Part shown: piece after piece, positions 26,653-39,365 of the stretch
How the letters are laid out: the number at the start of each line of letters is the position of its first letter
Position numbering within the stretch: position 1 is the first letter of the stretch
NCBI GenBank assembly: GCA_017547175.1
Contig: JAFYQI010000001.1
Coordinates: 1 to 64,000 of the forward strand
Reading direction: 5' to 3'
From: Alistipes sp.
Lineage (GTDB): Bacteria; Bacteroidota; Bacteroidia; Bacteroidales; Rikenellaceae
Length of the DNA: 64,000 bases
The notes under the pieces: model-generated
The model's input: only the letters and a program-made list of their open reading frames with translations
The model's database searches: none
What the model was told of the DNA's origin: nothing
Position numbers and translations under genes: made by a program

Positions 26653-27372
26653 CTAAACTTTCAACTTCTTCATGCGAAGTTTCATCACGCCGAACAAGGC
26701 TTCGCTAAAGATGCCGCTCGACATCTTGGAGGTTCCTTCACGACGCTCGGTGAAGATGATCGGCTCCTCATGGAGCTTGAGCCCCAATCGCCACGCCGTA
26801 TATTTCATCTCGATCTGGAAACCGTAGCCCTTCATCGCAATCTCGTTCTTCAGGATCTGCTCAAGGGCGCTTCGCGTATAGCATACAAAGCCGGCCGTGG
26901 CATCGTGGATCGGCATGCCGGTTACGATGCGGACATATTTCGAGGCGAAGTAGGAGATCAAGAGGCGCGACATGGGCCAATTGACGACATTGACACCTTT
27001 TACATAACGTGATCCGACAACGACATCGGCACCGGCTTCGGCAGCTGCCACCAATCGCTCCAAATCATCGGGGTTGTGCGAAAAATCGCAATCCATTTCG
27101 CAGAGGTAGTCGTAACCCTCTTTCAAGCCCCACTCAAATCCCGTGAGGTAGGCGGTACCAAGGCCCAATTTCCCGGCACGTCGAATCATGTGAATACGGC
27201 CGTGGTAGGCTTGGCGATAACTATCCACAAGTTCAGCAGTGCCGTCGGGCGAGCCGTCATCGATCACCAGAAGGTCGAAATTGCCTTTGAGCGACATCAC
27301 CTTCTCGATCATCGCCTCGATGTTCTCGCGTTCGTTATAGGTAGGTATGATGACCAATTTACGCATTTTCAT
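26653..27372 (-). CDS. GT2 glycosyltransferase, polyprenol-phosphate mannose synthase-like
   Basis: The 239-residue protein is a single-domain GT-A enzyme without a membrane segment. The start VIIPTYNERENIE, the DDGSPDGT loop, the metal motif CEMDCDFSHNP and the TAGFVCYTR segment are those of dolichol/polyprenol-phosphate mannosyltransferases. It would move a sugar from a nucleotide donor to a polyprenol phosphate at the inner membrane for later use in glycan or glycoprotein building. The sugar is uncertain. Two ATG codons (27372 and 27366) are close; the second has AGGA five bases before it. It is transcribed alone. Confidence 0.88.
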   Translation of the reverse strand: MKMRKLVIIPTYNERENIEAMIEKVMSLKGNFDLLVIDDGSPDGTAELVDSYRQAYHGRIHMIRRAGKLGLGTAYLTGFEWGLKEGYDYLCEMDCDFSHNPDDLERLVAAAEAGADVVVGSRYVKGVNVVNWPMSRLLISYFASKYVRIVTGMPIHDATAGFVCYTRSALEQILKNEIAMKGYGFQIEMKYTAWRLGLKLHEEPIIFTERREGTSKMSSGIFSEALFGVMKLRMKKLKV

Positions 27373-27387
27373 CCTGTTTTAGTAGTA

Positions 27388-27395
27388 CAAAGTTA
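27388..27395 (-). promoter_or_regulatory. -7 box of the GT2 gene
   Basis: The minus strand reads TAACTTTG, 15 bases before the first ATG at 27372. Confidence 0.6.
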
Positions 27396-27437
27396 ATCTT
27401 TTTCGCTAAACCCCAACGGCTTTTCGGCGAAAAAGAG

Positions 27438-27445
27438 TATCTTTG
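27438..27445 (+). promoter_or_regulatory. -7 box of the AsmA-like gene
   Basis: TATCTTTG, a perfect consensus, lies 23 bases before the ATG at 27469. No good -33 box is seen. Confidence 0.6.
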
Positions 27446-27468
27446 TTCCAAATAAACGTGCATAAACC

Positions 27469-30174
27469 ATGAAACAATGGGTTAAAAACTTGCTGATCGG
27501 GGTGGTGGTACTCTTTGGCGTGCTGCTGGTTGCTCCGACATTGCTTAGCGGAAAGATCTCCGAAATTGTCAAAACAGAGGCCAATAATCTGCTACAGGCC
27601 AAACTCGATTTTGAGAAACTTAACATCAGCCTTTTGCGCCATTTCCCGAATGCTTCGCTCGAGTTGAAAGGGCTTACATTGGTCGGCGTAGAGCGTTTCG
27701 AGGGTGATACGATTGTCGCTGCATCGCGTATCTCTGTGGTTGTCAGTCCACTTTCGTTGCTCTCGGATGATGGCTTTGTGGTGAAGAAAGTATTGCTGGC
27801 CGATCCGGCAATCCATGCTCGTAAGGAGCAGGATGGAGCCGTGAATTGGGATGTTATGAAACCTGCCGAGCCTGCGTCGAAGGATGCTACCTCCTCGGAG
27901 ATGACCGATGAGTCGAGCGCCTCTTCGTCGTTTAAGTTGGCTGTCAAGGATTTTCGGATCTCGGATGCGGTGATTCGCTACGAGGACGATTCGACCCGTA
28001 TGGCCTTTTCGACCGCGCCGCTTAACCTGCGTCTTAAGGGTGATCTATCGGCGGCTCAGAGCGAGTTAAGCCTGAATCTGTTGATGCAGCAAATCTATTT
28101 CAAATCGGGTGTGGTAACGATGTTGTCGGGTGCCGAAATGGAGTTCGATGCAACGATTGGCGCCGATTTGGAGCAGCAGAAATTTACCTTTGCCAAGAAT
28201 ACATTGCGTCTGAACGATATCAAATTGACGCTTGACGGATGGGCGCAGCTGCTCGAAAATGAGGTCGTGGCAATGGATCTTTCGCTCGATACCGATAAGG
28301 TGCAGTTCAAAGATGTGCTATCGCTGATTCCGGCCTTCTATACCAAGGATTTCCGTCGTTTGACGGCTGGTGGCGAACTCGTGCTCAATGCCTGGGCCAA
28401 GGGTGAAATGCAGGGCGCCTCGCTGCCTGCATTCGAACTCAATGTCGCGGTGAATGAGGGTCGATTCCAATATGCCGCCTTGCCTAAGGCCGTGACGGAC
28501 ATTAACGTATCGGCCAAAATTACGAATCCGGGTGGCGTGATGGATCGTACGGTTGTCGATCTTTCTCGCTTCGGGTTGCGCATGGCCGATAATGCACTTG
28601 CGGCGACCTTCTATGGAACGAATCTCGTCAGTGATCCTGAACTGCGTGCTACGCTCAACGGCAAACTTGATTTGGGCATGATCGAGCAGGTCTATCCGCT
28701 CGAGGATATGAAGCTCGCAGGTACGATTACGGCTGATTTGGAGGCTGCGGGTCGTATGTCCGATCTGGAAAAAGAGCGTTATGAGCAGTTGCACGCTAAG
28801 GGTGCCTTTGTCGTAGAGCAGGTGGGGCTCGATATGGCTTCGCTGCCCCCGATGAAACTCATGCGTGCAGCGGCTACGATTTCACCTTCGTCGATGACCT
28901 TGGGTGAACTCTCGATGATGGTCGGGGAGAGTGATCTGGCTGCCAATGGTCAACTCTCGAACTATTTGGCTTACCTTGTGCGTGGCGATAAGTTGTCGGG
29001 TCGTCTGTATGTGAAGTCCGAGTTGCTGAATCTGAATCAGTTGATGGAGGCTGTTGCTTCGGAGGGGGACGCTGTATCTGCCGAGACTCCGGCTTCTGAT
29101 GGAGAGGTTGTTGCCGAGACAACTGCAGCAAGCGTGATTGTGATTCCGGAGAATCTTGATATTTCGTTTTCGACCGATCTAAAGAAGATCCTTTTCCAAA
29201 ATATGACCATTAGCGATGTGGCCGGTGCCATGTCGATTCGAGGTGGTGTTATGGCGTTGGATAATCTCGCATTGGGCCTCTTTGACGGTCAGGCCAAGGC
29301 TTCGGGTAAGTATGCAACGACCAACCCTGCACAACCTACCTTCGCTATGGATTTGTCGCTTAAGCAGGCTTCGTTCCAAGAGACTTTCCGACAGTTGGAA
29401 TTGGTGCAGAAGTTGGTGCCGCTCTTTGAAAAGACCGGTGGTAACTACTCCCTTGCAATGAATCTTGAGACGGCACTTGATGCCACTATGTCGCCCGTTA
29501 TGAACTCGGTCAATGCCCATGGACAACTCTCTTCGGCGAGCATCCGTTTGCAGAATATCGGCGTATTGGATGCACTTGCCAAGGCGTTGAATTCCGATAA
29601 ACTGAAATTGATCGAGGCTGAGAATGTGTTGATCGACTTTGCCATCCAAGATGGCCGCATCACAACCGAGCCGTTCGACCTAAAGATGGGTAGCACCAAG
29701 ATGACCTTGTCGGGCTCGACGGGTCTGGATCAGACGATCGACTATACGGCCAAGGTAACCCTGCCCGAGGGTGCCACCAAAGGGTTGTTGAGTACGATCA
29801 ATGTCGGCATCGGCGGTACATTCACCAAGCCCGAGATCAAACTCGGCTTGAAGGAGGCTGCCCAGGAGGCTGTGAAACATGCGGTGGATGAGCAGGTGCA
29901 GAAACTGACCGGCAGCGAATCGCTTTCGGCCGAGATTGATAAGCAGACCGAGAATCTGCGTCAGGAGGCTCGTCGTGCGGGCGAGAAACTCGTAGCCGCT
30001 GCCGAGGAGCAGAGCGCTAAGTTGGTTTCCGAGGCCGCCAAAAAGGGAAAATTGGCCGAGATTGCAGCCAAGGCTGCCGGCGATAAACTCGTCAAGGAGG
30101 CCCAAAAGCAGGCCGATAATTTAGTAGCCAAGGCTGAAGAGCAGATCGTCAAACTGCAGCAGAAGAGTGAATAG
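27469..30174 (+). CDS. AsmA-family protein with long helical C-terminal tail
   Basis: The 901-residue protein has an N-terminal membrane anchor (about 7-27), an AsmA-type region starting KISEIVKTEANNLLQAKLDFEKLNISLLRHFPNASL-like (described in pieces: LDFEKLNIS, FPNASLELKGL), and an AsmA C-terminal part with the repeated beta-strand pattern (MKMGSTK-like, YTAKVTLPEG). AsmA relatives are anchored in the inner membrane, reach into the periplasm and are linked to lipid transport to the outer membrane. Residues about 795-901 are an Ala/Glu/Lys-rich helical tail with repeats such as EEQSAKLVSEAAKKGK. The gene stands alone, with its own promoter and terminator. Confidence 0.85.
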   Translation: MKQWVKNLLIGVVVLFGVLLVAPTLLSGKISEIVKTEANNLLQAKLDFEKLNISLLRHFPNASLELKGLTLVGVERFEGDTIVAASRISVVVSPLSLLSDDGFVVKKVLLADPAIHARKEQDGAVNWDVMKPAEPASKDATSSEMTDESSASSSFKLAVKDFRISDAVIRYEDDSTRMAFSTAPLNLRLKGDLSAAQSELSLNLLMQQIYFKSGVVTMLSGAEMEFDATIGADLEQQKFTFAKNTLRLNDIKLTLDGWAQLLENEVVAMDLSLDTDKVQFKDVLSLIPAFYTKDFRRLTAGGELVLNAWAKGEMQGASLPAFELNVAVNEGRFQYAALPKAVTDINVSAKITNPGGVMDRTVVDLSRFGLRMADNALAATFYGTNLVSDPELRATLNGKLDLGMIEQVYPLEDMKLAGTITADLEAAGRMSDLEKERYEQLHAKGAFVVEQVGLDMASLPPMKLMRAAATISPSSMTLGELSMMVGESDLAANGQLSNYLAYLVRGDKLSGRLYVKSELLNLNQLMEAVASEGDAVSAETPASDGEVVAETTAASVIVIPENLDISFSTDLKKILFQNMTISDVAGAMSIRGGVMALDNLALGLFDGQAKASGKYATTNPAQPTFAMDLSLKQASFQETFRQLELVQKLVPLFEKTGGNYSLAMNLETALDATMSPVMNSVNAHGQLSSASIRLQNIGVLDALAKALNSDKLKLIEAENVLIDFAIQDGRITTEPFDLKMGSTKMTLSGSTGLDQTIDYTAKVTLPEGATKGLLSTINVGIGGTFTKPEIKLGLKEAAQEAVKHAVDEQVQKLTGSESLSAEIDKQTENLRQEARRAGEKLVAAAEEQSAKLVSEAAKKGKLAEIAAKAAGDKLVKEAQKQADNLVAKAEEQIVKLQQKSE

Positions 30175-30193
30175 CCTAACTCGCCTAAAACAG

Positions 30194-30230
30194 AAGAGGT
30201 TGCCCGACTTACGTTGAGCAACCTCTTTTG
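30194..30230. terminator. Terminator between convergent AsmA-like and M16 genes
   Basis: A perfect 10-bp stem (30194-30203 with 30218-30227) has a 14-base loop and T-rich flanks on the plus strand (TTTTGTTTTG). Confidence 0.75.
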
Positions 30231-30245
30231 TTTTGTGCGTACGGC

Positions 30246-31502
30246 TTATCCCACAACGACCGTGATCAGATCCTCACGTCGGAGGTACTTCTCGGCCAGT
30301 TGTTGCACCTCTTGCGGTGTAGTTTGTCGGATACGTGCTACATTCTCAGCGATGATGCTGTTCGTGCGACCGCAGAGGATGTTTTCGATCGTGACGTCGG
30401 CCACCCCGAACGGGCCATCCAGGATACGCATCATCTCGCCCGTCATGATATTCTTGACAAGTTGCAGCTCCTCGTCATCCATCGGCTCGGTGCGCAGACG
30501 CTCGATCTCGTGATAAATCTCCTTCAAAGCCTCGTCTGTTACCTCCGAGCCTACCTGCGTGGCAATGGCCAGATAGCCTTCGCGCTCGAAGTTGACCATG
30601 GCCGAGATGACTCCGTAGGTGTAGCCGTGCTCTTCGCGCAGATTGTGCATCAGGCGTGATCCGAAGTAGCCTCCCAGAGCTGCAGCTACCACCTGCATAC
30701 CCACAAAGTCGGGGTGCTCGCGCGGGAAAAGTCGTCGTCCGATGCGGATCGAGGATTGTACCGCACCCTCGTGTGTCAAACGTACTTCGTACTGCTGTTC
30801 AACGGTGGGGAAGGGCTTATGTGACAACTCCTCACACACAGGGAACTGCTCCAAAAGGGTACAGATGGCAGTACGCTCCTTTTCGTCAACGCGTCCGCTG
30901 CAAACGGCAAAGCCATTCGTGGCGGTGTAGTGGCTGTGGTAGAAGTCGACCACATCTTGGCGCGTCAAGCGGTCGTAAGCCTCCTCTTCGAAACATTGTC
31001 CATAGGGGTGATTGGCGCCGAACATGGCACTGGCAAAGGCTTCGCGTGCACGAACATCGACCTTTTGACGCTCGATGGCCAGACGCTGTTTGCGCTTCAG
31101 TCGATAGGTCTCGACCTCCTCCTCGGGGAAGGTGGGACGCAACAAAATCTCTTCGGCGACCTGGAGCGTTTGAGGAACAAACTTCGAGAGCATCGCAAAG
31201 CTGATGTAGCTGTAATCGCGGTCAGTATTCACGTCGAAGTAGGAGCCGTGGAAATCCAGACGTTCGGAGATCTCTCGCGCAGTCATGTGTTGTGAACCTT
31301 CAGCCAGCAAATTGGCAGTTGCCGAGGCAGAGAAGGGGACACGTTGGCGTGATGATCCGGCTCGAAAGAGCAGTGTAAGACGCATGACCTCGAAATCGTC
31401 CGAGGAGAGGATATAGAGTTTCATGCCGTTGCAGAGGGTGATGACCTCGGCGTTGGCGATCTCTACGGTTGGTTGCGTGGTTTTGACGGGAAGCTTCATC
31501 AT
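30246..31502 (-). CDS. M16 peptidase family protein, catalytically inactive partner
   Basis: The 418-residue protein has the M16B fold of two homologous halves, but the zinc motif HxxEH is replaced by SATANLLAEGSQ at the same place. The C-terminal conserved segment NLREEHGYTYGV, which helps substrate binding in partner subunits, is kept. Its ATG overlaps the stop of the active M16 gene in ATGA, so both subunits are probably made together and form a heterodimer. No signal peptide is seen, so it is probably cytoplasmic. It likely helps degrade or process peptides with its partner. Confidence 0.87.
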   Translation of the reverse strand: MMKLPVKTTQPTVEIANAEVITLCNGMKLYILSSDDFEVMRLTLLFRAGSSRQRVPFSASATANLLAEGSQHMTAREISERLDFHGSYFDVNTDRDYSYISFAMLSKFVPQTLQVAEEILLRPTFPEEEVETYRLKRKQRLAIERQKVDVRAREAFASAMFGANHPYGQCFEEEAYDRLTRQDVVDFYHSHYTATNGFAVCSGRVDEKERTAICTLLEQFPVCEELSHKPFPTVEQQYEVRLTHEGAVQSSIRIGRRLFPREHPDFVGMQVVAAALGGYFGSRLMHNLREEHGYTYGVISAMVNFEREGYLAIATQVGSEVTDEALKEIYHEIERLRTEPMDDEELQLVKNIMTGEMMRILDGPFGVADVTIENILCGRTNSIIAENVARIRQTTPQEVQQLAEKYLRREDLITVVVG

Positions 31503-32734
31503 CGTGCACGGTAGATAAGGGTGGAACTGTTTTCGGTGCGGAAAATACGATCCGCAAACTCGAAGATGCGATCGGCGTCGATCGAACGGTATTCGTCGAT
31601 TTCACGATTGACTAGTGCCAAATCGCCCAGAAACTCGTAGTAGCAAAGATTCATTGCCTTATTCATGACGTTCAACTCTCCGAAGAGGGTATTCGCCTCG
31701 AATTTGTTTTTGACCTTTTCTAATTCGTATGCCGAGGGCTGCTCGTGCTTGAGAGCTTCGATCTCGCGCTCAAATGCCTCGATGGCCTGCTCTTCGGAGG
31801 TGGTGGGAAGCAGCTGGCCGGTAAGGATGAAGAGTCCCGGATCAACATCGCCCGAAATGTAGGCGTTGACCGAAGCAAATAGACGTTGCTCTTTGACCAG
31901 ATGCTGATATAGGCGCGACGAATCGCCTCCCGACAACAGGTCCGACACAAGGTCGCCCGTACAGAAGTCCTTTGACAGACGATCTCCCATGTGGTAGGCG
32001 ATCGAGATGGTGGTGGCCGGCACATCGCGCTCGACAATTTTCAGGCGCGCTTGCTCTTGTCGAGGCTCTTGCGGGATCGACTGATGGCAGATCGGAGTAT
32101 CGTTTAAATGACCAAACCACTGCTCTGCCAGATCAAGTAGCGCCTCTTCGTCGCGATCGGCCGACAGTGCCAATACGGCATTCGAAGGGCGGTAGAAGGT
32201 GCGGTAGAAGTGCTCTACCTCTTCGAGGGTTGCCCCCTCGATGTGGTCGGTCGAACGGCCGATGGTCGCCCAACGATAAGGGTGGGTCGTGTAGGCCAAT
32301 TCCCTGAGAAGCATCGTCTGGTCGCCGTAGGGCTGATTCAGATAGCGTTGGCGGAACTCCTCGATCACTACGCGTTTCTCGGTTTCGAGCTTCTCGGGTG
32401 TGATCCAAAGCCCCTGCATACGGTCGCTCTCGAGCCAAAGGGCTGTTTCGAGGTTGTCGACCGGCAGGGTGAGGTAGAAGTTGGTGTAGTCGTTATTCGT
32501 AAAGGCGTTGTCTTCGCCCGAGGCCATCTGCACCGGCAGATCAAAAAAAGGTACGTCGCGTGTGCCTCGGAACATCAGATGCTCGAACAGATGGGCAAAG
32601 CCCGTGCGGTTGGGATCCTCGTTGCGGGCACCCACCTTATACAGCAGATTGACGGCCGAAAGTTTTGACGTATGGTCGCGATTGACCACCACCGTCAGAC
32701 CATTTTTCAGTATGCGTTTCTTGTAGGGGATCAT
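31499..32734 (-). CDS. M16 family zinc metallopeptidase, active subunit
   Basis: The ATG at 32734 gives 411 residues. The inverted zinc motif HLFEH is at residues 48-52 (His48, Glu51 as base, His52) and the third ligand is probably Glu125 or Glu126 in VVIEEFRQR. The opening KNGLTVVV and NLLYKVGARNED segments are typical of M16B. An in-frame extension upstream to 32986 passes through the promoter box and has no family likeness, so it was rejected. No signal peptide is evident. It forms a coupled pair with the inactive M16 gene downstream and is read from the -7 box at 32743-32750. Confidence 0.92.
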   Translation of the reverse strand: MIPYKKRILKNGLTVVVNRDHTSKLSAVNLLYKVGARNEDPNRTGFAHLFEHLMFRGTRDVPFFDLPVQMASGEDNAFTNNDYTNFYLTLPVDNLETALWLESDRMQGLWITPEKLETEKRVVIEEFRQRYLNQPYGDQTMLLRELAYTTHPYRWATIGRSTDHIEGATLEEVEHFYRTFYRPSNAVLALSADRDEEALLDLAEQWFGHLNDTPICHQSIPQEPRQEQARLKIVERDVPATTISIAYHMGDRLSKDFCTGDLVSDLLSGGDSSRLYQHLVKEQRLFASVNAYISGDVDPGLFILTGQLLPTTSEEQAIEAFEREIEALKHEQPSAYELEKVKNKFEANTLFGELNVMNKAMNLCYYEFLGDLALVNREIDEYRSIDADRIFEFADRIFRTENSSTLIYRAR

Positions 32735-32742
32735 AGTGGGTG

Positions 32743-32750
32743 CAAAGGTA
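32743..32750 (-). promoter_or_regulatory. -7 box of the M16 operon
   Basis: The minus strand reads TACCTTTG, 8 bases before the ATG at 32734. The leader would be very short. Confidence 0.6.
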
Positions 32751-32807
32751 GGAAATGAAAAGCTAAGAATGAAAAAATGAAAAACGAGATTTTCTTGAAA
32801 ATCTTCG

Positions 32808-32815
32808 TATCTTTG
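32808..32815 (+). promoter_or_regulatory. -7 box of the TlpA-like/fucosidase operon
   Basis: TATCTTTG lies 19 bases before the ATG at 32835 and faces away from the M16 promoter. Confidence 0.62.
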
Positions 32816-32834
32816 CACAAAATAGATTGTAACT

Positions 32835-34016
32835 ATGAAACATTTGATAGGAATTTTAGCTCTTCTTGGGCTGGTTTCGTGCCATAAGGATAACCGTTGG
32901 ATGATCCTCTCCGAGGGGTTGCAGAACGATACGCTTTTTGTTGAGCGTTGCAATTTTGAAGAGTATATCATGGCACGCGGTGACAACTCGGCTTACCAGC
33001 AGCAGGTCGATACGTTGCTGTTTGTCGATGGTCGCGTTGAGATTACATGGCCGAATGATGAGGTGCAACTAGTAACTCTCCAATCGCCTGACTATCGCGA
33101 TTGCAGTCATGGTCGCCCCTTTTACCATCCGGCCGGTCGCATTGGTCTCTTGGTACAGCCCGGTGAGGCGATAGAAGTTCGTCTAAAGCCCCATAAGTAT
33201 GGCCATTTGACGGCCAAAATTACGGGTTCGGAACTCAATGCCGAGATTGCGAAACTCGACAATCAAGTGCGTTCGGTGCAGGTTGATATGTATGCGACCG
33301 GCTTTGCGCTGAACGAGGCCCTGGCAACCAAGAGCACGGCGGTCGATTCGCTGCGCAATCGCGTGATGAATATCCGCTCGGCACTGCACTCGGTCTATGC
33401 CGAGTATGTGAAGGCTCATCCAGAACAAGAGGTCTCGGCTTACTGCTTTTTTCAGATGGGACCCCAACGTGGCGAACGCTACTATCGCCAGATTGAACCG
33501 AAGGTTTTTAAGGGGGTATTCCGTCCGGTAAAGGAGGCAGCCGAACGCTATTTTGAGGAGCAGTCGCAACGTGCCGAAATGAAGGCGCAGATCGAGGAGG
33601 GTGCCCAGGCCCCCGATTTTGCTCTCAAGGATCCGAAGGGAAAGTCGGTGACCCTCTCGTCGCATCGTGGCAAGTGGGTGGTGCTCGATTTCTGGGGAAC
33701 GTGGTGCTCGTGGTGCATCAAGGGTATGCCCCATATGAAGAAAGTCTATGAGCAGTATGCCGACCGCATGGAGATAATCGGTGTGGCATGTGGTGATAAG
33801 ATCGAGACGTGGCGCACGGCTGTCGATAAGATGCAATTGCCGTGGGTCAATGTGATCGATCCGAAGGAGGCCGCTATTCAGGAGTCGGTGGCTGCCCGTT
33901 ATGCCGTGGAGGGCTATCCGACGAAGGTGGTCATTACCCCCGAGGGTACGATCCACAAGATTTTCAAGGGCGAGAGCAAGGAGTTTTACGAGGAGTTGAA
34001 AACGTTGTTTGAATAA
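32835..34016 (+). CDS. TlpA-like thioredoxin-fold lipoprotein with DUF4369-like N-terminus
   Basis: The 393-residue lipoprotein (lipobox LVSC, Cys16) has a beta-rich N-terminal part (about 24-140) of the type found in Bacteroidetes thiol-disulfide proteins, a helical middle, and a TlpA/AhpC-TSA domain at about 258-393. The redox motif is WCSWC with Cys291 and Cys294, in FWGTWCSWCIKGMPH. The cis-Pro loop is GYPTKVV. It probably reduces or exchanges disulfides in the periplasm or at the outer membrane. The fucosidase gene follows after 11 bases in the same operon. Confidence 0.9.
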   Translation: MKHLIGILALLGLVSCHKDNRWMILSEGLQNDTLFVERCNFEEYIMARGDNSAYQQQVDTLLFVDGRVEITWPNDEVQLVTLQSPDYRDCSHGRPFYHPAGRIGLLVQPGEAIEVRLKPHKYGHLTAKITGSELNAEIAKLDNQVRSVQVDMYATGFALNEALATKSTAVDSLRNRVMNIRSALHSVYAEYVKAHPEQEVSAYCFFQMGPQRGERYYRQIEPKVFKGVFRPVKEAAERYFEEQSQRAEMKAQIEEGAQAPDFALKDPKGKSVTLSSHRGKWVVLDFWGTWCSWCIKGMPHMKKVYEQYADRMEIIGVACGDKIETWRTAVDKMQLPWVNVIDPKEAAIQESVAARYAVEGYPTKVVITPEGTIHKIFKGESKEFYEELKTLFE

Positions 34017-34027
34017 TTAAAAAGAGT

Positions 34028-35470
34028 ATGAAACGACTTTGGATCGTGGCGCTGACGGCGCTTGTAGGGATGATGACGGCTTGTCAGCCGGCGATGCAAC
34101 CCCCGGTGGGTTCGTATGAACCGGAGTGGTCGTCGCTTGAAAAACATGAAGCTGTGCCGCAGTGGATGCGCGATGCCAAGTTTGGTATCTACGTCCATTG
34201 GGGTGTCTATTCGGTGCCGGCCTATGGCAACGAGCAGTACTACTATTACATGCACCGTGACTCCACGTCGGAGAACTTCCTGATGGGCGGTCATCGTCGC
34301 CATGAGCAACTTTGGGGCCCGCTCGAGGAGTTCGGCTACCACGACTTTATCCCGATGTTTAAGGCCGAGAAGTTTGACCCCGAGGCGTGGGCCACGCTCT
34401 TCAAGGAGAGCGGTGCGCAGTTTGCCGGCATGGTAGCCGAACACCACGACGGATTCTCGATGTGGAACTCAAACGAGACCCCTTTCTGTGCCGCCAAGAT
34501 GGGACCCAAGCGCGATGTAGTAGGGGAACTGGGTAAGGCGATCAAGGCGCGCGGCATGAAGCTCTTCCTGTCGCTTCACCACGAGAACAACTATACCTAT
34601 GTCAAGGTCAAGGAGCATTGGGCAGCCAATAATCCGAAGTACGAAAAGCTCTACGGCTGCCTGATGGACCACGATGAGTGGCTCGAGATGTGGCTCAACA
34701 AGGGTCGCGAGGTAATCGACCAATACAGTCCCGATATCATCTACTTCGATGCGTGGATGGATCAGATTCCCGATTCGCTCAAGCGCGAGTTTTTGGCACA
34801 CTATTTCAACCGTGCCGAGGAGCGCGGCCAGGATGTGGTTGTGACCTACAAATACGAGGAGCTGCCGCGTACGATCTGCATGCTCGACCATGAGATGCAC
34901 GCCCCGACCGCGATCGACCCCGAACCGTGGTTGTCGGACCTGACGATCAGCGACGGCTATCACCGTTCGTGGGGCTATGTGAAGGGCATGAAGCTCCTCA
35001 CGGATAAGGCAATCATCCAGCACCTGATTCGTGTCGTGTCGAACAACGGCCGTCTGCTGCTGAATCTCTCTCCGATGGCCGATGGTACGATCCCGCAGAA
35101 TCAGCAGGATGTGGTGCAGAATGTCGGCGTGTGGCTCTGGTCGTATGGTGAGGCGATCTACGGAACTCGACCCTATGTAGTTTCGGGCGAGGAGGTAGCC
35201 GGTTGTGAGGTGCGTTATACGCAGACCGACGATGCGCTCTATGTGATTATGCTCGATTGGCCTGGACAAGGCACAACACTTGCTTTGAAGGAGATTATTC
35301 CTGCGCAGTTGGGAGGTCGCGAGGTGGAGCGTGCAACCTTGCTTTCGGTGAAGAAAAATTATCCTTGTGCGTTCGTGCAACGTGACGATGCTTTGCAGCT
35401 TACGATCCCTCAAAATGGTCGTTATCCTTCCGATGCAGCACAGGTAGTGCGTTTGGATTTGAAACAATAA
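34028..35470 (+). CDS. GH29 alpha-L-fucosidase
   Basis: The 480-residue lipoprotein (lipobox MMTAC) has the GH29 barrel marks FGIYVHWGVYSVP, the AEHHDGFSMW segment and the nucleophile Asp241 in IIYFDAWMD. LLLNLSPMADGTIP ends the barrel, and a C-terminal beta-domain follows. It removes alpha-L-fucose from host or plant glycans in the periplasm or on the surface. It is coupled to the TlpA-like gene (11-base gap) and ends with a strong terminator. No fucose uptake or catabolic gene is in the window, so the released fucose must be handled elsewhere or serve only to uncap glycans. Confidence 0.93.
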   Translation: MKRLWIVALTALVGMMTACQPAMQPPVGSYEPEWSSLEKHEAVPQWMRDAKFGIYVHWGVYSVPAYGNEQYYYYMHRDSTSENFLMGGHRRHEQLWGPLEEFGYHDFIPMFKAEKFDPEAWATLFKESGAQFAGMVAEHHDGFSMWNSNETPFCAAKMGPKRDVVGELGKAIKARGMKLFLSLHHENNYTYVKVKEHWAANNPKYEKLYGCLMDHDEWLEMWLNKGREVIDQYSPDIIYFDAWMDQIPDSLKREFLAHYFNRAEERGQDVVVTYKYEELPRTICMLDHEMHAPTAIDPEPWLSDLTISDGYHRSWGYVKGMKLLTDKAIIQHLIRVVSNNGRLLLNLSPMADGTIPQNQQDVVQNVGVWLWSYGEAIYGTRPYVVSGEEVAGCEVRYTQTDDALYVIMLDWPGQGTTLALKEIIPAQLGGREVERATLLSVKKNYPCAFVQRDDALQLTIPQNGRYPSDAAQVVRLDLKQ

Positions 35471-35527
35471 GCAGTTGGGCTGTGAATTTTTCACGGCAAA
35501 CATGTGTATAAAAAAGATGAAAATATG

Positions 35528-35570
35528 CCCCTTTGACCCTCAATTTTTGGGTCGAAGGGGTTGTTTTTTT
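35528..35570 (+). terminator. Terminator after the fucosidase gene
   Basis: A 12-bp stem with one G-T pair (35528-35539 with 35549-35560) is followed by TTGTTTTTTT. Confidence 0.9.
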
Positions 35571-35583
35571 CATCTCGTTTTTT

Positions 35584-35591
35584 TAACTTTG
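35584..35591 (+). promoter_or_regulatory. -7 box of the pyruvate:ferredoxin oxidoreductase gene
   Basis: TAACTTTG lies 72 bases before the ATG at 35664, leaving an AT-rich leader of about 70 bases. Confidence 0.6.
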
Positions 35592-35663
35592 TAACGCATA
35601 TTTTGTGTGAGAATGATGCAATCAACTTAAAACACACATAAATCTCTAAAATTTTAACAAAAA

Positions 35664-39191
<3,528 letters not shown>

Positions 39192-39211
39192 TCCGATTCG
39201 ATCGTATAGAC

Positions 39212-39247
39212 GAAGGGAGTTTCCGCTAGGAAACTCCCTTCTTTGTT
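39212..39247 (+). terminator. Terminator of nifJ
   Basis: A perfect 13-bp stem (39212-39224 with 39229-39241) with a GCTA loop is followed by TTTGTTTG. Confidence 0.88.
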
Positions 39248-39304
39248 TGTATACCTATTTATTATAGCTCGGCCTTGCAGGTGGTGTAAGAGGATAGACC
39301 ACGC

Positions 39305-39349
39305 AAAAAAAAATAAGGGGCTGCCAATTAGATGGGCAGCCCCTTATTT
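39305..39349 (-). terminator. Terminator of the ackA operon
   Basis: A perfect 15-bp stem (39311-39325 with 39335-39349) has a 9-base loop. On the minus strand it runs into nine T residues. It lies 17 bases after the phosphotransacylase stop. Confidence 0.9.
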
Positions 39350-39365
39350 ACTGCGTAAAATCGGA

